From Vespula vulgaris (Eukaryota > Arthropoda > Insecta > Hymenoptera > Vespidae), in NCBI RefSeq assembly GCF_905475345.1, contig NC_066600.1, positions 2,111,501 through 2,175,500 of the forward strand: DNA of 64,000 bases, read 5' to 3'. Position 1 is the stretch's first letter. Every line of letters starts with the position of its first letter. The notes beneath the pieces were generated by a model. That model was not told where the DNA came from and did not search any database. It saw only the letters and a program-made list of their open reading frames with translations. Shown piece after piece: positions 24,847 through 35,797 of the stretch. The position numbers were made by a program, and so were the translations under genes.

Positions 24847-25524
24847 AAATACCTTTTGCAAGTCTTCTATTTTTTTTTCAATTTCTATATCATCTTCTTG
24901 TACTCGACTCTCAATAAACTGAGTATTGGCTAATGCCAAAGAAGTATTGGTTACATTATCTATAATTATTGCAGTCTCACTTAATTGAGTCGTTAATGAA
25001 TCTATAGCTTGTTGAGTCTTGTTAGCTTTTGACACTAGATTCTAAAACATAATAATAATAACAAATAAGATATAAAAATGTATCATATAAGCATATAATT
25101 TAAAGATAAGAAATAATGTTTATTAACTTCTAGCATACTTCAGAAAATTGTTGAAGATGTTTTAATAATCCTGCATCAGCTGCCAGACTCCATTCTTGTC
25201 TCTTGTTTCTCATTTCTTCTGTAGTCCATGATCGTTCCCACGATTTTTCCATTTCATCCGATACATTCTACATGTTACAAATAAATATTGTATTAAATAT
25301 TATTTTTTCTTACAATAAACATACGATATTTTCCAACAAAGTATTAATCATCTAAATAAACTAATATTAGGCAAACAATTGAAACAGAAGAAAACATTAA
25401 TAACAAGTATTTATATAACAATAAAGACAGCACATATAAAAATTTATTAAAAGTTATTCTATTGTTTATATTTGTTAACCTAATTCTAAAGTATATTATA
25501 AATTAATATCAATATGCTTACCAT
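16828..25524 (-). CDS. WASHC2: WASH complex subunit 2 (FAM21)
   Basis: This is the scaffold subunit of the WASH complex. It links Arp2/3 activation to endosomes by binding retromer VPS35 and capping protein through its long acidic tail. Twelve exons join in phase: 25522-25524 (ATG only), 25139-25267, 24853-25041, 24585-24736, 24152-24506, 23948-24074, 23694-23882, 23255-23610, 22908-23179, 18768-20164, 18561-18664 and 16828-18402, giving 1,615 aa. The N-terminal head has the family signature WSLAADAGLLKHLQQFS, then NTQFIESRV and RPLPYVIGSD, and FAEELAKRLG. The rest is disordered and acidic with many LFa-type repeats (LFADGDSED, LFDEDIDIFG, LFGSITKK, LFAGDSDDDD). A basic KRRPQSRHARQSA segment lies near the start of the last exon, and the chain ends DPLSIFQDD. 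The start codon sits exactly at an exon end (ATG|GTAAGC). Intron 9 contains another gene on the opposite strand. The protein is longer than the vertebrate one (roughly 1,300 aa), mainly in the tail. Confidence 0.95.
18728..18764. repeat. (CT)n microsatellite abutting a WASHC2 splice donor
   Basis: On the minus strand the WASHC2 exon 10 donor reads GTAAGAGAG and runs directly into a GA tract of about 18 units. The repeat therefore begins inside the donor consensus. Confidence 0.9.
20165..21470. other. WASHC2 intron 9, part downstream of nested gene promoter
   Basis: AT-rich intron sequence with no WASHC2 exon. The last 100 bases hold the promoter of the nested plus-strand gene. Confidence 0.7.
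21384..21391 (+). promoter_or_regulatory. TATA box of nested SVWC gene
   Basis: TATAAAAG lies 87 bases upstream of the nested gene's ATG. A transcription start would be expected about 30 bases downstream, leaving a 5' UTR of roughly 50-60 bases. Strong TATA boxes in insects often mark inducible or tissue-specific genes. Confidence 0.6.
21471..22423 (+). CDS. Secreted single-domain von Willebrand C (SVWC) peptide, nested in WASHC2 intron
   Basis: Three exons, 21471-21534, 21935-22034 and 22300-22423, join in phase with GT-AG borders (introns phase 1 and phase 2) to give 95 aa. Residues 1-22 are a signal peptide ending in VEG. The mature part has eight cysteines at 24, 40, 45, 56, 61, 79, 80 and 85, including the CC pair and final PxC, which is the arthropod SVWC pattern. 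This family includes the infection- and nutrition-responsive Vago-type proteins and La1-like venom peptides. Which role applies here cannot be read from sequence. The gene lies wholly inside intron 9 of WASHC2 on the opposite strand and has its own TATA box. The short acidic middle (EETIGYEEAD) and C-terminal KEKTPYHTST tail are features I do not recognise from a named member. Confidence 0.9.
22424..22907. other. 3' flank of nested gene within WASHC2 intron 9
   Basis: AT-rich sequence with a TA/TG microsatellite at about 22,815-22,885. It should contain the 3' UTR of the SVWC gene. No other exon is seen. Confidence 0.6.
24778..24843. repeat. (TA)n microsatellite in WASHC2 intron 3
   Basis: More than 30 uninterrupted TA units just downstream of exon 3. 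Confidence 0.95.
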
Positions 25525-27180
25525 ATCATCAAATACGATCCCACATACAATTTAATAATATTTAATTTCTTTCTGTGACACTATCGGTATTTATAATTTA
25601 AGGACACTTTTTCATCCAGCAAAGTTACAGAAAAAGACCCATTTAACACTTGTGATTATAGAAACTTATGACACACGATTGAAAGTATACGATTTCTTCG
25701 ACGAAAGTGACAGGGACGTATGAAAGATCAAATCGATATTTTGATTTATGACATAATGTTTTTCCTGATGGTAAAATAACTTCACGATTACTCGAATCAG
25801 TTTTATTCGATATTGTTCATATTTCTTTGAGAAATATATATGTGTGTGTATATTATATTATCCGTTGTGAAAAACTATAAAAGCGTCAACCAAGTGGATA
25901 AGAATATCTTTATTTTTTTTGCGTCTTTTTAATTTGATCATCGATATCGATATTCACACATTTATGCAAAAATATAATAGAAATATTTTTTATCTAAAAT
26001 AGAAGCAGGTTCCAGTATTTATTCAATACGGACCTGGTTTATTGCGACGTTGCCAAATTAAATAGTATTTTGGTCCGTATTCGAGATTCCGCTGTTCGGC
26101 CGATAGAGAAACAGCGTTGCAAATTGTTTGTCAATATTTTGGAGTTTCGTAATATTTTAACGAATTTGTAATAGTTATGATACGTTCACCTTTATATTTT
26201 TATAATAATGTATCAAAGTGAAAAAATATTTTGATCTTTGATCTTTTAAAGTGATTGCTGTCCCAATTTTTCCTATCGAGGGTATGGAATGTTTCGATGT
26301 ATGTGCGCACACACATACACACATCGATAATAGTATGTAATATATGTGTATGATACATCGACGATACTGTCAACGAGTGCGTTGTGCATGTGCAGTGATG
26401 CTACTTCTATATGCAACGCTGGAATCCCATCTGTTTGATTAAAAAGGAAAATGTTTAAAATATTTCTTAACATTGGAAAGAATTGACTATATTTAAGATA
26501 GATCTTATCCAATTATATGAAACTCCAATTATATTTATAAATGGTGAAAAAATGCAATCCTTTTTTAAAAGTAAAACCTTGATGTAAAAAGAAAAAGAAA
26601 AACAATACACAAGAGAATAGGTAATTTTAAATGTTGAGAAGAATCTCTTATCTTGTCACTCCATTTTGGTAAGTCAACAAGCCAAGATAAATATTCCTTT
26701 TGCAAATTTGCTAATACTATAAAAATCTTATTTATTTTATATCTCTTCAATATGTATATGAACGTAAGCAGACAACACATTTATATATTTGTTACATGAA
26801 ATTTTTGTTCAATAATTAAAACTGTTTAACAATTCAAAACTAATAGATTGTAATTAATACTGTTATATGTTTGTTATAGATATATGCCAAACATGTATGT
26901 TATCAAAACAATGATGTATCCAAGATATGTAGGTGGTCGATTTAACACGGATGCATACATCAGACAATTGTGTATCCTATTTAGTTGATGCACAAAATAT
27001 TGTCTTAGAGACATTTGTTATTTTTATTGCATATCTTTATTCTTGCTCTTTTTGAGCATCCTTATTGTCATAGAATATTCAGTGTTCACAAAATCACTTT
27101 TAATGAGGCTGAAATCACGAACAAGAAGGCAAACTCTCTTTTGAGAAAGTACAGTGTTTTACGACTGACTTTGATGAACA
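25525..27180. promoter_or_regulatory. Shared upstream region of WASHC2 and RYBP
   Basis: WASHC2 starts leftward at 25,524 and RYBP rightward at 27,181, so this 1.66 kb serves two divergent genes. A less AT-rich block at about 26,020-26,110 carries a perfect 10-bp inverted repeat (AATACGGACC at 26025-26034, GGTCCGTATT at 26072-26081). An untranslated first exon of either gene may lie here. I see no coding exon. Confidence 0.5.
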
Positions 27181-27260
27181 ATGAACCATTCCGGAAGCGG
27201 AAAACGTCAGGCGAAGGTTCTGGAAGAAAATTATTGGGACTGCAGTGTCTGCACATATAG
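27174..27260 (+). other. Upstream ATG frame overlapping the RYBP start
   Basis: An ATG seven bases before the RYBP ATG opens a 28-codon frame in another register that ends at 27,260, inside the RYBP coding region. The RYBP ATG has A at -3 and so the better context. If the transcript includes this ATG, it could lower RYBP translation. Confidence 0.35.
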
Positions 27261-27792
27261 AAATACAGCGGAAGCATTTAAGTGCCTCATGTGTGACGTC
27301 CGCAAAGGAACTTCCACGCGGAAACCCCGCATTAATCCTCAATTAGTGGCACAACAGGTTGTCTACTTTATTTCTCATTATTTATTATTTAGTACAAAAA
27401 CATTTATTAATTATTTTTTTACTGATTTATATATTCATATATTTCTCATTTAGGTTGCACAACAGCAATATGTGCCACTTTTAAAGCCTGGCAAAAAAGA
27501 AGGAAGTAGTGGTAGTAGTACAACTAGCAGTGGAAAAGAAAAAGACCGCAAACTGGACAAACCAAGGCGCAAGAGTAGGCATCCACCTCGTCTTAAAAAT
27601 ATAGATCGTAGTACGGCTCAAACCAATGAAGTAACGGTAAATAATGTTACCGTTGTTATTACTGAATATAAACCAAAAGTTAAAAAAAGTTCGGATCAGT
27701 CTGGTATTTCCAGCAGTGCTTCTTCTGAAAATGGAAGTCAGCATGATTCCAATCAAGACTCTAGAAGTCTGGATATAGGAACTGATGCCTAG
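27181..27792 (+). CDS. RYBP: RING1 and YY1-binding protein (RYBP/YAF2 family)
   Basis: RYBP is the subunit of variant Polycomb repressive complex 1 that bridges RING1 and binds ubiquitinated H2A. Two exons, 27181-27357 and 27454-27792, join at a phase-0 intron to give 171 aa. Residues 15-45 carry the RanBP2-type zinc finger (WDCSVCTYRN...FKCLMCDVRKG), which binds ubiquitin. It is followed by the family-specific TRKPRINPQLVAQQ segment and, in exon 2, the RING1-binding beta region RLKNIDRSTAQ...VTVNNVTVVITEYKPK, ending in a Ser-rich tail. The short intron keeps the duplicated VAQQ|VAQQ junction seen in the family. The 27,181 ATG is chosen because the basic KRQAK segment that precedes the zinc finger in the family follows it closely. 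Confidence 0.96.
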
Positions 27793-28087
27793 GTCAATAC
27801 TATGTCACATATATGTGTGGATTATTCTAATTAATATATTATATGTCACTTTCCATGTACAGTCGTACATCTTGTGGGCAAAAGCGACAGTTTTGTCTAT
27901 CTGTTACAGCTACACAATAAGTCAGACATTTTATGCTATCAATGGAATGTTTATTTTATACTATTTTCTTAATAATCAGTACTATTAAAAACAAGCTATT
28001 TATGATATAAGAAACTGTACTTAACTATCTTATATTTATTAATTCATATGATTAGTAATGTTTGTTTTTACTCTTATACAAAATTTA

Positions 28088-28149
<62 letters not shown>

Positions 28150-30208
28150 AATTTTTTATTTATTTTACTTACAATCCATACTTGCAAAAATTGTATCATT
28201 ATAAATTCATATCCATTGTTAACATAATAATGTCCATGACTTTTACTGAATTTGAAAAACCACTGCCAGAGAGCATGTTACAAGATTATTATTACTATTA
28301 AAATCTTTTAACAGAGCTCATGACACATTGATGTCATTATGCATTGTATGAATAGTTTTAGTTAACATGCTTGTGTGAGCAAAAATATATCAAACAACTG
28401 GCACTGGTACATATATACATCTTTTCTGCATTCCAGTTTATTGAATTATTAAAAAGATATTTACCATTTAATTGTGTAAAGATTTCTGATTTTCCAAGTT
28501 GTGTATTATCTACTTTTATTTGATATATTTATTAATTAAAGAGAAGATATACTATTTTTATGTTACTTTAAAATCTAGAAAATTTTGCTTTATATAAATC
28601 ATGTGATTTTAATTTTTTCTGTAGCACAAAATGGAATATAAAATGACCAATTGATTTTTCTTTTTTTTTTTTTTCTTTTTTTCTTCTTTTTCTTTAATGT
28701 AGTTTATGCCTCGAAAAACAAAATCTTATATTATTTTTTTTGAAGTGCTCACACTTTGCATTATAATATTTTAATGTTTAATCGAAATATTTGTCTTGGG
28801 ACAAAGGATTAAACCTAATAATTTTAATATATTTCATTTAGTTTAACTTGTTGCGATTTTTTTTTTTTATTATAATTTATATAACTTTTAGATTATGTCT
28901 CTAGTTTATAAATATTTTTGGTTTTTTAAATGATTTCTAAATATCAAATTAATATTTCAACAATTATAAATTACTGATAGTAAATCTATCTTGTATAATA
29001 ACAAAATGGAATGTGCATATTTATAAATGAAAAACATTACATTACAACAATTAATAGCCCATAATAATAACTATCTGATCACTATAAACTGCGATCTATA
29101 ATTATTTTTATATTTATTTTTATCCATTTTACACTATTGAGATATAAATTATATTAAACTCAAATCGTGTACGAGATTTAAAGACGATTTGTAAAAACCA
29201 CAAATAATATAGTTTTTCTTTAAGTATATTGAGTTGTTACACAAATTATGACGTATTATCATTTTATTAAATTATATATCAATTAAACTACTGCACTAAC
29301 AGAAATAATATTGGCAAATCCAAGTTATCAACTTAAAGTGAAAGTAAATGAGATACTTTTTGTGAATACTTATATAAATATCCAATAATTTACTGAGAAT
29401 TTCAACTTATTACATAAGTAAAATAAAGAACACTTTTCACAAATTCCTTATATATTATTATAATGGCGTAATTATAAATATTTAACTTATTTTTTTTTTT
29501 TAATTCATATTTCAAAATTAATTTTTTAATCACATTTGTTGTAAACTCTTTTTGCAAGTTTTGTTATTCGATAAATAATATTTGGCAATTATTCTCATAT
29601 AGTCAATATTAACACTCTTTGTCATTATTAAATCATTGTAAGTTGTATTTTTATGGTAATGAAATATTATGAATCAAAGTTTGTATCGACTGCCTTCTTA
29701 ATATAAATTATTTATAGAAGGGAAAAAAAATTGGAATCTATCAAATGTAAAGAACATAGAATGAAATTACATTGTTGTACAAAATGATTAATTCTTGCAA
29801 AATACTGTTGGGGATAACATTATATTACTACAGGGAAAGAAATAAATTATCTGCAAAAAAAGAAATAAGAATTCTTATACACAACCACCCCAGGTATATT
29901 AAAATCATTATAAACTCTCTCCCTTATTTAGTATTATGTAATTTATTGTGCTAGAAAGTATATAGAATTTGTCACACAAAAATATTATAAACTAGAGTAA
30001 ATAGCAAAAGGAATAAAAACTTCAAAAATCTAATTACATTTGTATTTCATTAAATCCCCTATCTAAATTATAAAAATAGAGTAACCATTTGTAAAAAAAA
30101 AAAAATGTGTTTGCATGATATTTATATTATGTACATATCGAACATACAGTATAGGTAAATTATTTACATTCCATAGATAAAATTTAAATAACATTTTTTA
30201 TTTATTTC
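27793..30208. other. Intergenic between convergent RYBP and PWP1
   Basis: Very AT-rich, with no coding exon seen. It includes a (TA)n tract at 28,091-28,145 and poly-T/poly-A stretches. Both 3' UTRs should lie in it because the genes converge. Confidence 0.65.
28091..28145. repeat. (AT)n microsatellite
   Basis: About 26 uninterrupted AT units downstream of RYBP. Confidence 0.95.
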
Positions 30209-32632
30209 TTATTTCTTTTTTTTCTTTTTACTAACCCCAGAATTAACCATGTTTAATGCCATCGATTCCATACCCTCAGCCATTTCCATCATTTCTTCTT
30301 TTGTGTTATAATTTTCACTCTTTTTAGAGTTTTCTTTCATTTCCATATATATAGTTTCTCTTTTTTTAAATCTATCATTAACTGTTATAATAATTATAAG
30401 AGACATTATATAAAAACATCATAGAAATACATAGATATGTTTATGAAACATGAATTAAAAATAAGCTATCATCAATTTGTATAATTTAAATGTTACAACT
30501 ATGATAAAATGCATGAAAATGAAATACATACCTGTTGATATTTCAGACAAATCTATAACTTTAAAATTGTGAGCTTTGTTGTCACCACCTACAGCAAATA
30601 CAAGTGGAATATCTGGATTTGATGCAAGACATTGCAATGCACCTAAATTAGTCTTCTTTTCCCATATGACACATGGATCTTTGCTATCAAGAATATCCCA
30701 CACTTTGATTATGCTATCATTTGATGAAGTAACTAATAATCCTTGATATGATGAACTAAGAGATAATCCTAAAATGTAGCCAAAGAAACAGGATATGATC
30801 AAAGTATATTGTTCTTTTTATCTCACATATAAATGATTTATTTGAAAAAAAAAATACCTGTAATTTCTGCTTCATGAGCCTTGACTTGCCAAATTGGTGA
30901 ATCTTCTCTTATATCATAATATTCAAGGTAACCATTATTTGTGCTAATCTATAATAAAAATTACTATCATATCATATTAAAAAAATATATATATATATTA
31001 CTTATGTATGAAATTAAAAATTTTTTAATATCAAACAATTAAAATATTATTAAAAAAAAAAAAAAAACTATATATGCACTTACAAGAAAATGATTAGTAT
31101 CAAAGTGATTCCATAAAACTCTTTCTACTTCTCCAGGTGTCTGCCACTCTTTAACATTGCTTTCTAATTTACAATCGAACAATCTTACAAATCTAAATAA
31201 AATAGTATATAATTAATATATAATATAAATACAATAAATATTATATTAATAGATAAAAATAATAATTACTGGTCTGCACATCCTGTTAAGAGATGATGAG
31301 TTTCTGATGGGTGCCATTCAAGAGTCTGAACTTTTTCATTAAAAGAATCTAATTTGGTAGCAGGTTTACCATTTTCTAAATCCCACAGTAAAACAGTTTG
31401 ATCAACTGAACCACTTGCTAATATATGCCTGAAAAGATAATTTTATATCATATTCATATTTTAAAATGAAATTAATTAACATAAAGTATGAACTAATTAA
31501 TTACGTATAATTTTTATTCCATGCCAAATCTAATACTGCATCTTTATGACCAATGCGGGTTAATTTTTTTTTTTTACTTGGCTTACGTCCAAGTTTAAAA
31601 ACTGGTTCTAAACAATCAATTAGATCAAGATCCCACACTTCAATTATTGGAGTCATGCTTCCAATCGCACATAAATTGGCTAAACAAAAATTCAAGTAAA
31701 TATAAATAACATATATTATAAGATATATAATCAATGTTTTAATTATTTACCTGGCATTGTATCACTTGGATCAAAATTAAGCCATTCAATACATAATGGA
31801 AAAGATGGTAACAATATGTCATGATGACAGTAAAAAGAACCTTCTGCTTCATTATATACTATAATTCATTTAAATTAAGATAAATTAGTTATTTGAATAA
31901 AAATTTTTTTATCAATGACAAGTTTAATACAAAAACTAACCAAATATTTCCAATATACTGGCATCACCATCAACGTGTCCTATCAAAACTAAATTATCAT
32001 CTTCTTTAATCATGTCATCTTCTTTTTCTGAATCATCATCTGTCTCTGCTGATGTTATAAGAGGATCTTTTCCATCTTCTCCAAAAGATACTATGTTTCC
32101 AATATTACAATGTATATCACCACCTTAAAAATATATTTTTTAATGTTTAACTTTATAATACAAATATAATACCTAATTCAAAATAATAAACTTACTCTCT
32201 TTATCATATTTATCAAAATCATATTCATCAGTTTCCATAGAACTATTATTTATATCATAGTTCTTCTTAACTTTATTTTTCTCCAAATCAGTCTCATCTC
32301 CAATAGCTTCTTCTTCTTCTTCATCTTCTTCTTTATCCGAATTATCATTCCTAAAAATAATATTTTTCTCATGTAAATGGATGATTTTATACAAATTTTG
32401 TATAATAACCTATAACATAAACATACTGTAAATCAGATTGGGTTTGTTTTATAATTTCTTCTAATTCTTTTGGTGTCAATTCAACCTGTAATTCACAATT
32501 ATTATTATCTAATTTTAGTAGAAAAAGCGTAAAGATAACATATTATACTATGTTCATTTTTAAATTAACCTTTTCAGGAAGAGTTGCAGCAATACCTCTC
32601 TTAACCCACGTGGTGCACGATACTATATTCAT
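30209..32632 (-). CDS. PWP1: Periodic tryptophan protein 1 homologue (WD40, ribosome biogenesis)
   Basis: PWP1 is a nuclear/nucleolar WD40 protein that acts in ribosomal DNA transcription and ribosome biogenesis. Eleven exons join in phase: 32570-32632, 32427-32485, 32196-32350, 31941-32123, 31751-31858, 31505-31679, 31270-31428, 31084-31192, 30858-30948, 30532-30768 and 30209-30381. They give 503 aa, close to the usual length. The N-terminus CTTWVKRGIA and VELTPKELEEII are family-typical, followed by a long acidic stretch. WD repeats are visible: IEVWDLD, ASGSVDQTVLLWDLENGK, TGCADQFVRLFDCK, GYLEYYDIRE, SSNDSIIKVWDI. The KDAVLDLAWN segment is characteristic. The C-terminus ends in a poly-Lys tail (nuclear-localisation-like). 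The gene is head-to-head with Asterix. Confidence 0.97.
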
Positions 32633-33427
32633 TACGTTTATTTGATTTACTGTACTGTACAAGTACTGTTATTTATATATACATATATATATATAAAAAT
32701 ATATACAATATGTTTATAATTATAAATTAAGGCTGTTTATCACCTTTCGTAGAATATGCGACTTCGGCGACAGATATGGAGAGAATATGAACTATAAACT
32801 CAATAGGGAAACACTACACGTCTATCTCTTTTCGCGCGTAATCAAAAAACCATTCAAAATATAACAGATGTATAAAAAATAATACCAACAACAGTAGAAA
32901 ATAATTCGCTGATAAATAACCTTAAATTCTAAAATATGTGGATATAATGATGAACATAAGTAAAACAGAAAATATAATATTTAAATTGAAACTAGGAGTG
33001 ATAAAGACAAAATGTTAATCTTATTTTACAAAAATTTCTAATAATCAAATGTTCCGAGTTTAATTTTTCGGACTCAGCGTTCCACTATCACGTTTTACAT
33101 TACGAGTTACCAGAAGATAGTAGCGCCACTAGTGATAGAAATTGATATTAAATTTTCGAGATATCGTTTTACACACGTTCTATACACATCTGATCGATAT
33201 ATAATCGATCAGTACTGATTAGTTTCTAACTAGTTAAGATTTGTCTTACTTATTTAATTTTACTAATAATTAAATATAAGCATTGATTTTTGATAATCAC
33301 TATATCTCTTTTATTTTCTATAATTTTATATAGATATAATATTATATTTATGTAAGTATTTTCACTTGTGATTTAATATAACCTAACGTTTTTCTCTATG
33401 CATAAATTATTTTTATAATATTTCAGA
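32633..33427. promoter_or_regulatory. Bidirectional promoter region of PWP1 and Asterix
   Basis: The two genes diverge from this 795-bp interval. The Asterix ATG is two bases after a splice acceptor (TTTCAG|AATG), so a 5' UTR intron of Asterix occupies the right part. AGTAGCGCC near 33,119 partly resembles the AGATGGCGC motif noted elsewhere in the window. No other gene is seen. Confidence 0.55.
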
Positions 33428-33760
33428 ATGAATAGTTTCTCAGATCCACGACGTCCTGAGAAGGAAATTCGATACAAACCTGCGGTATCAAGTAATCAAG
33501 CACAACCAGGAGATGATTCCATACCAGACTATATAAATATACTAGGAATAATCTTCAGTATGTGTGGTTTAATGATGAGATTGAAATGGTGCGCTTGGCT
33601 AGCTCTTTATTGTTCTTGTATTAGTTTTGCCAATTCTAGAGTCAGTGATGGTACTAAACATATACTTAGCAATTTTATGTTATCCATATCTGCTGTTGTA
33701 ATGTCTTATTTGCAAAATCCACAACCTATGACTCCTCCATGGGCAACAGCGATACAATAA
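33428..33760 (+). CDS. WDR83OS: Protein Asterix (PAT complex subunit)
   Basis: Asterix is a small ER membrane protein. With CCDC47 it forms the PAT complex, which shields polar transmembrane segments of nascent multipass proteins. The 110-aa frame starts MNSFSDPRRPEKEIRYKP and has PDYINILGIIFSMCGLMMR, then the hydrophobic WCAWLALYCSCISFANSR and LSNFMLSISAVVMSYLQ, and ends PPWATAIQ. The length and all these blocks match the family. The coding region is a single exon preceded by a splice acceptor, so the gene has an untranslated upstream exon. Confidence 0.97.
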   Translation: MNSFSDPRRPEKEIRYKPAVSSNQAQPGDDSIPDYINILGIIFSMCGLMMRLKWCAWLALYCSCISFANSRVSDGTKHILSNFMLSISAVVMSYLQNPQPMTPPWATAIQ

Positions 33761-34438
33761 AACATTAAACATAATTAGAAAATTGCATTGTTTACATTGA
33801 TTGTATTTATATGTATATATATTGAATTTGTCATTTATCATTTTTTTAATATAAAAAAAATATGTTGTATTATATATATATATATTTGAATTTGTACTTT
33901 AATATGATATGCACATCAAATGAATGAATGATGAAATAAAACTTTCCATGTACTTACCAAGATATTCGAGTTATTTATTTTAAAAACATATTTATGTATC
34001 CAAACAAATTTCCAACTGATATCTCTTTTCATTCTTTTATTTCTTATAAATTATTATATTTCATTACACATCAAAATCAACTTTGCACAGCATCTTTCTA
34101 CAGATATTCTATATGTATGACTTTGATTAAGTCCATAAATATTATATTTCTAAATATATCCCATATTGACTAGAATTATATGCGTTATACGCGTTTCATC
34201 TACTTTGTACACAAGTACAATGTTTAAATTCTTATTATTAAAAACATTGCCATGAGAGACTTTATAACCTTTGATAATGCATCATCTACCTTGTGTGTCA
34301 TGGTGTGTTCATTTTTAATATCATAGTATACTAATTCCTTTCTCCTATTTTTGATCTTATAAACATGTTAAGTATGAAAAATCACTAATAGATGAATGTT
34401 CTTTTTTGTTATTCTTCTAACCTAAAAGAAAATAAGAA

Positions 34439-34471
<33 letters not shown>

Positions 34472-35620
34472 TATATATATATATATAATTTTATAGTTGA
34501 AATATAAGAAATCGTTTGATCTATATGATAATTTACATAAAGATATATAAATGCAATAATTCTTTGCTAGTTCACAAAGGTATTGTTATTAGAAATGTAT
34601 CAAAATGAATTTGCTCCTAATTTTCTAACAAGAAATATCGATATTCGATAGGCCAGTGTCATCTTACGCATGGCGCGTAGTTTGACTTACGAAACAAATT
34701 TCTTACTTTCTAACCACGAACCTCAAGATGTTTCTCTTTGTACAAATCTTAAATATTGTTTTTATCGAACATATTATATTCCTTTTATTATCTCGTTCAA
34801 ACATTCTCACCATAGTTATAATCTATAAATGATCTATAATGCATCCTCGAAAAAAAATTAAATTTTTCGAAGTAATGGATGATAATTAAACTATTGACTT
34901 TTATTAAAAAAGTCTCTTTTTTTTTCACGTTTCATCTGTAATTTTATGAAAGATATAAAATGTATGTAAAAAAAAAAAAAAAGAGAGAGAGAAAAGATAT
35001 CATTTAAACGTAAAACTGTTCGTGTTAATCACATCATCGCTTCTTAAGATTTATTAACACAGTGTTGGTCAATATTTAATTCAATTAACGATTAACGATT
35101 CGCAATTGAAATATTTAATTATCAATTGCAATTAATGATTAAATGTTTACTTATACACCGATGTGAATCGTATGATTAAAATTCACATATCGACGAACTC
35201 TGCTTCGTAGACTCGTACATTGACTAAACTTCTCCGTAGATACATTAAATCATTGACGAATTACTCTGTAGACTCGTGTCATTGACAAAATATTCCGTAT
35301 ATACTTTCATCTCACTTATCATTAATTTCTAGTGATAATTAAATAATTGCAATCATTAATAAATATAATATAAAAATTAATTGCAATCATTAATTCAAAC
35401 AAATATATATTGCCTAACACTGTTTATTAATAATATTTGTCATTCGATTATTAAGTCGATAAATCAATGTTACTCTTTAAGCGTATATTCTAATCGATTT
35501 GTCATTGTTTTAAAAATCTAATCGTTCGTAGAGCGTATTTCTAAAGAAATTTGAAGCGATCGATCATATTGGCACAAGTTTCGTTTAATCTTCATTCTGA
35601 ACAGCTGCCATCGATGATTC

Positions 35621-35681
<61 letters not shown>

Positions 35682-35797
35682 CGATACCTGATAAACAGAC
35701 CTTTCGAAAAATTACCTTTCTTTATTCGATTAGGCTAGAAAAGTTATTGTAAAAATTGTAGATCATCCTTCTTCTTTTTTTTTTCTTATTTGTTTTG
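33761..35797. other. Intergenic between Asterix and the lipase 3' end
   Basis: AT-rich sequence with no coding exon. It holds AT tracts at about 34,440-34,490 and 35,626-35,678, and a segment around 35,060-35,430 with repeated ATTAATTGCAATCATTAA-like words. The 3' UTRs of both genes should lie here. Confidence 0.6.
35626..35678. repeat. (TA)n microsatellite
   Basis: About 26 uninterrupted TA units downstream of the lipase stop codon. Confidence 0.95.

Noticed and set aside
26273..26780. Two minus-strand open frames upstream of WASHC2
   Set aside because: Low-complexity hydrophobic text in AT-rich promoter DNA, with no splice link to WASHC2.
28062..28301. 79-codon frame of Tyr-Ile repeats
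   Set aside because: Translation of the (AT)n microsatellite.
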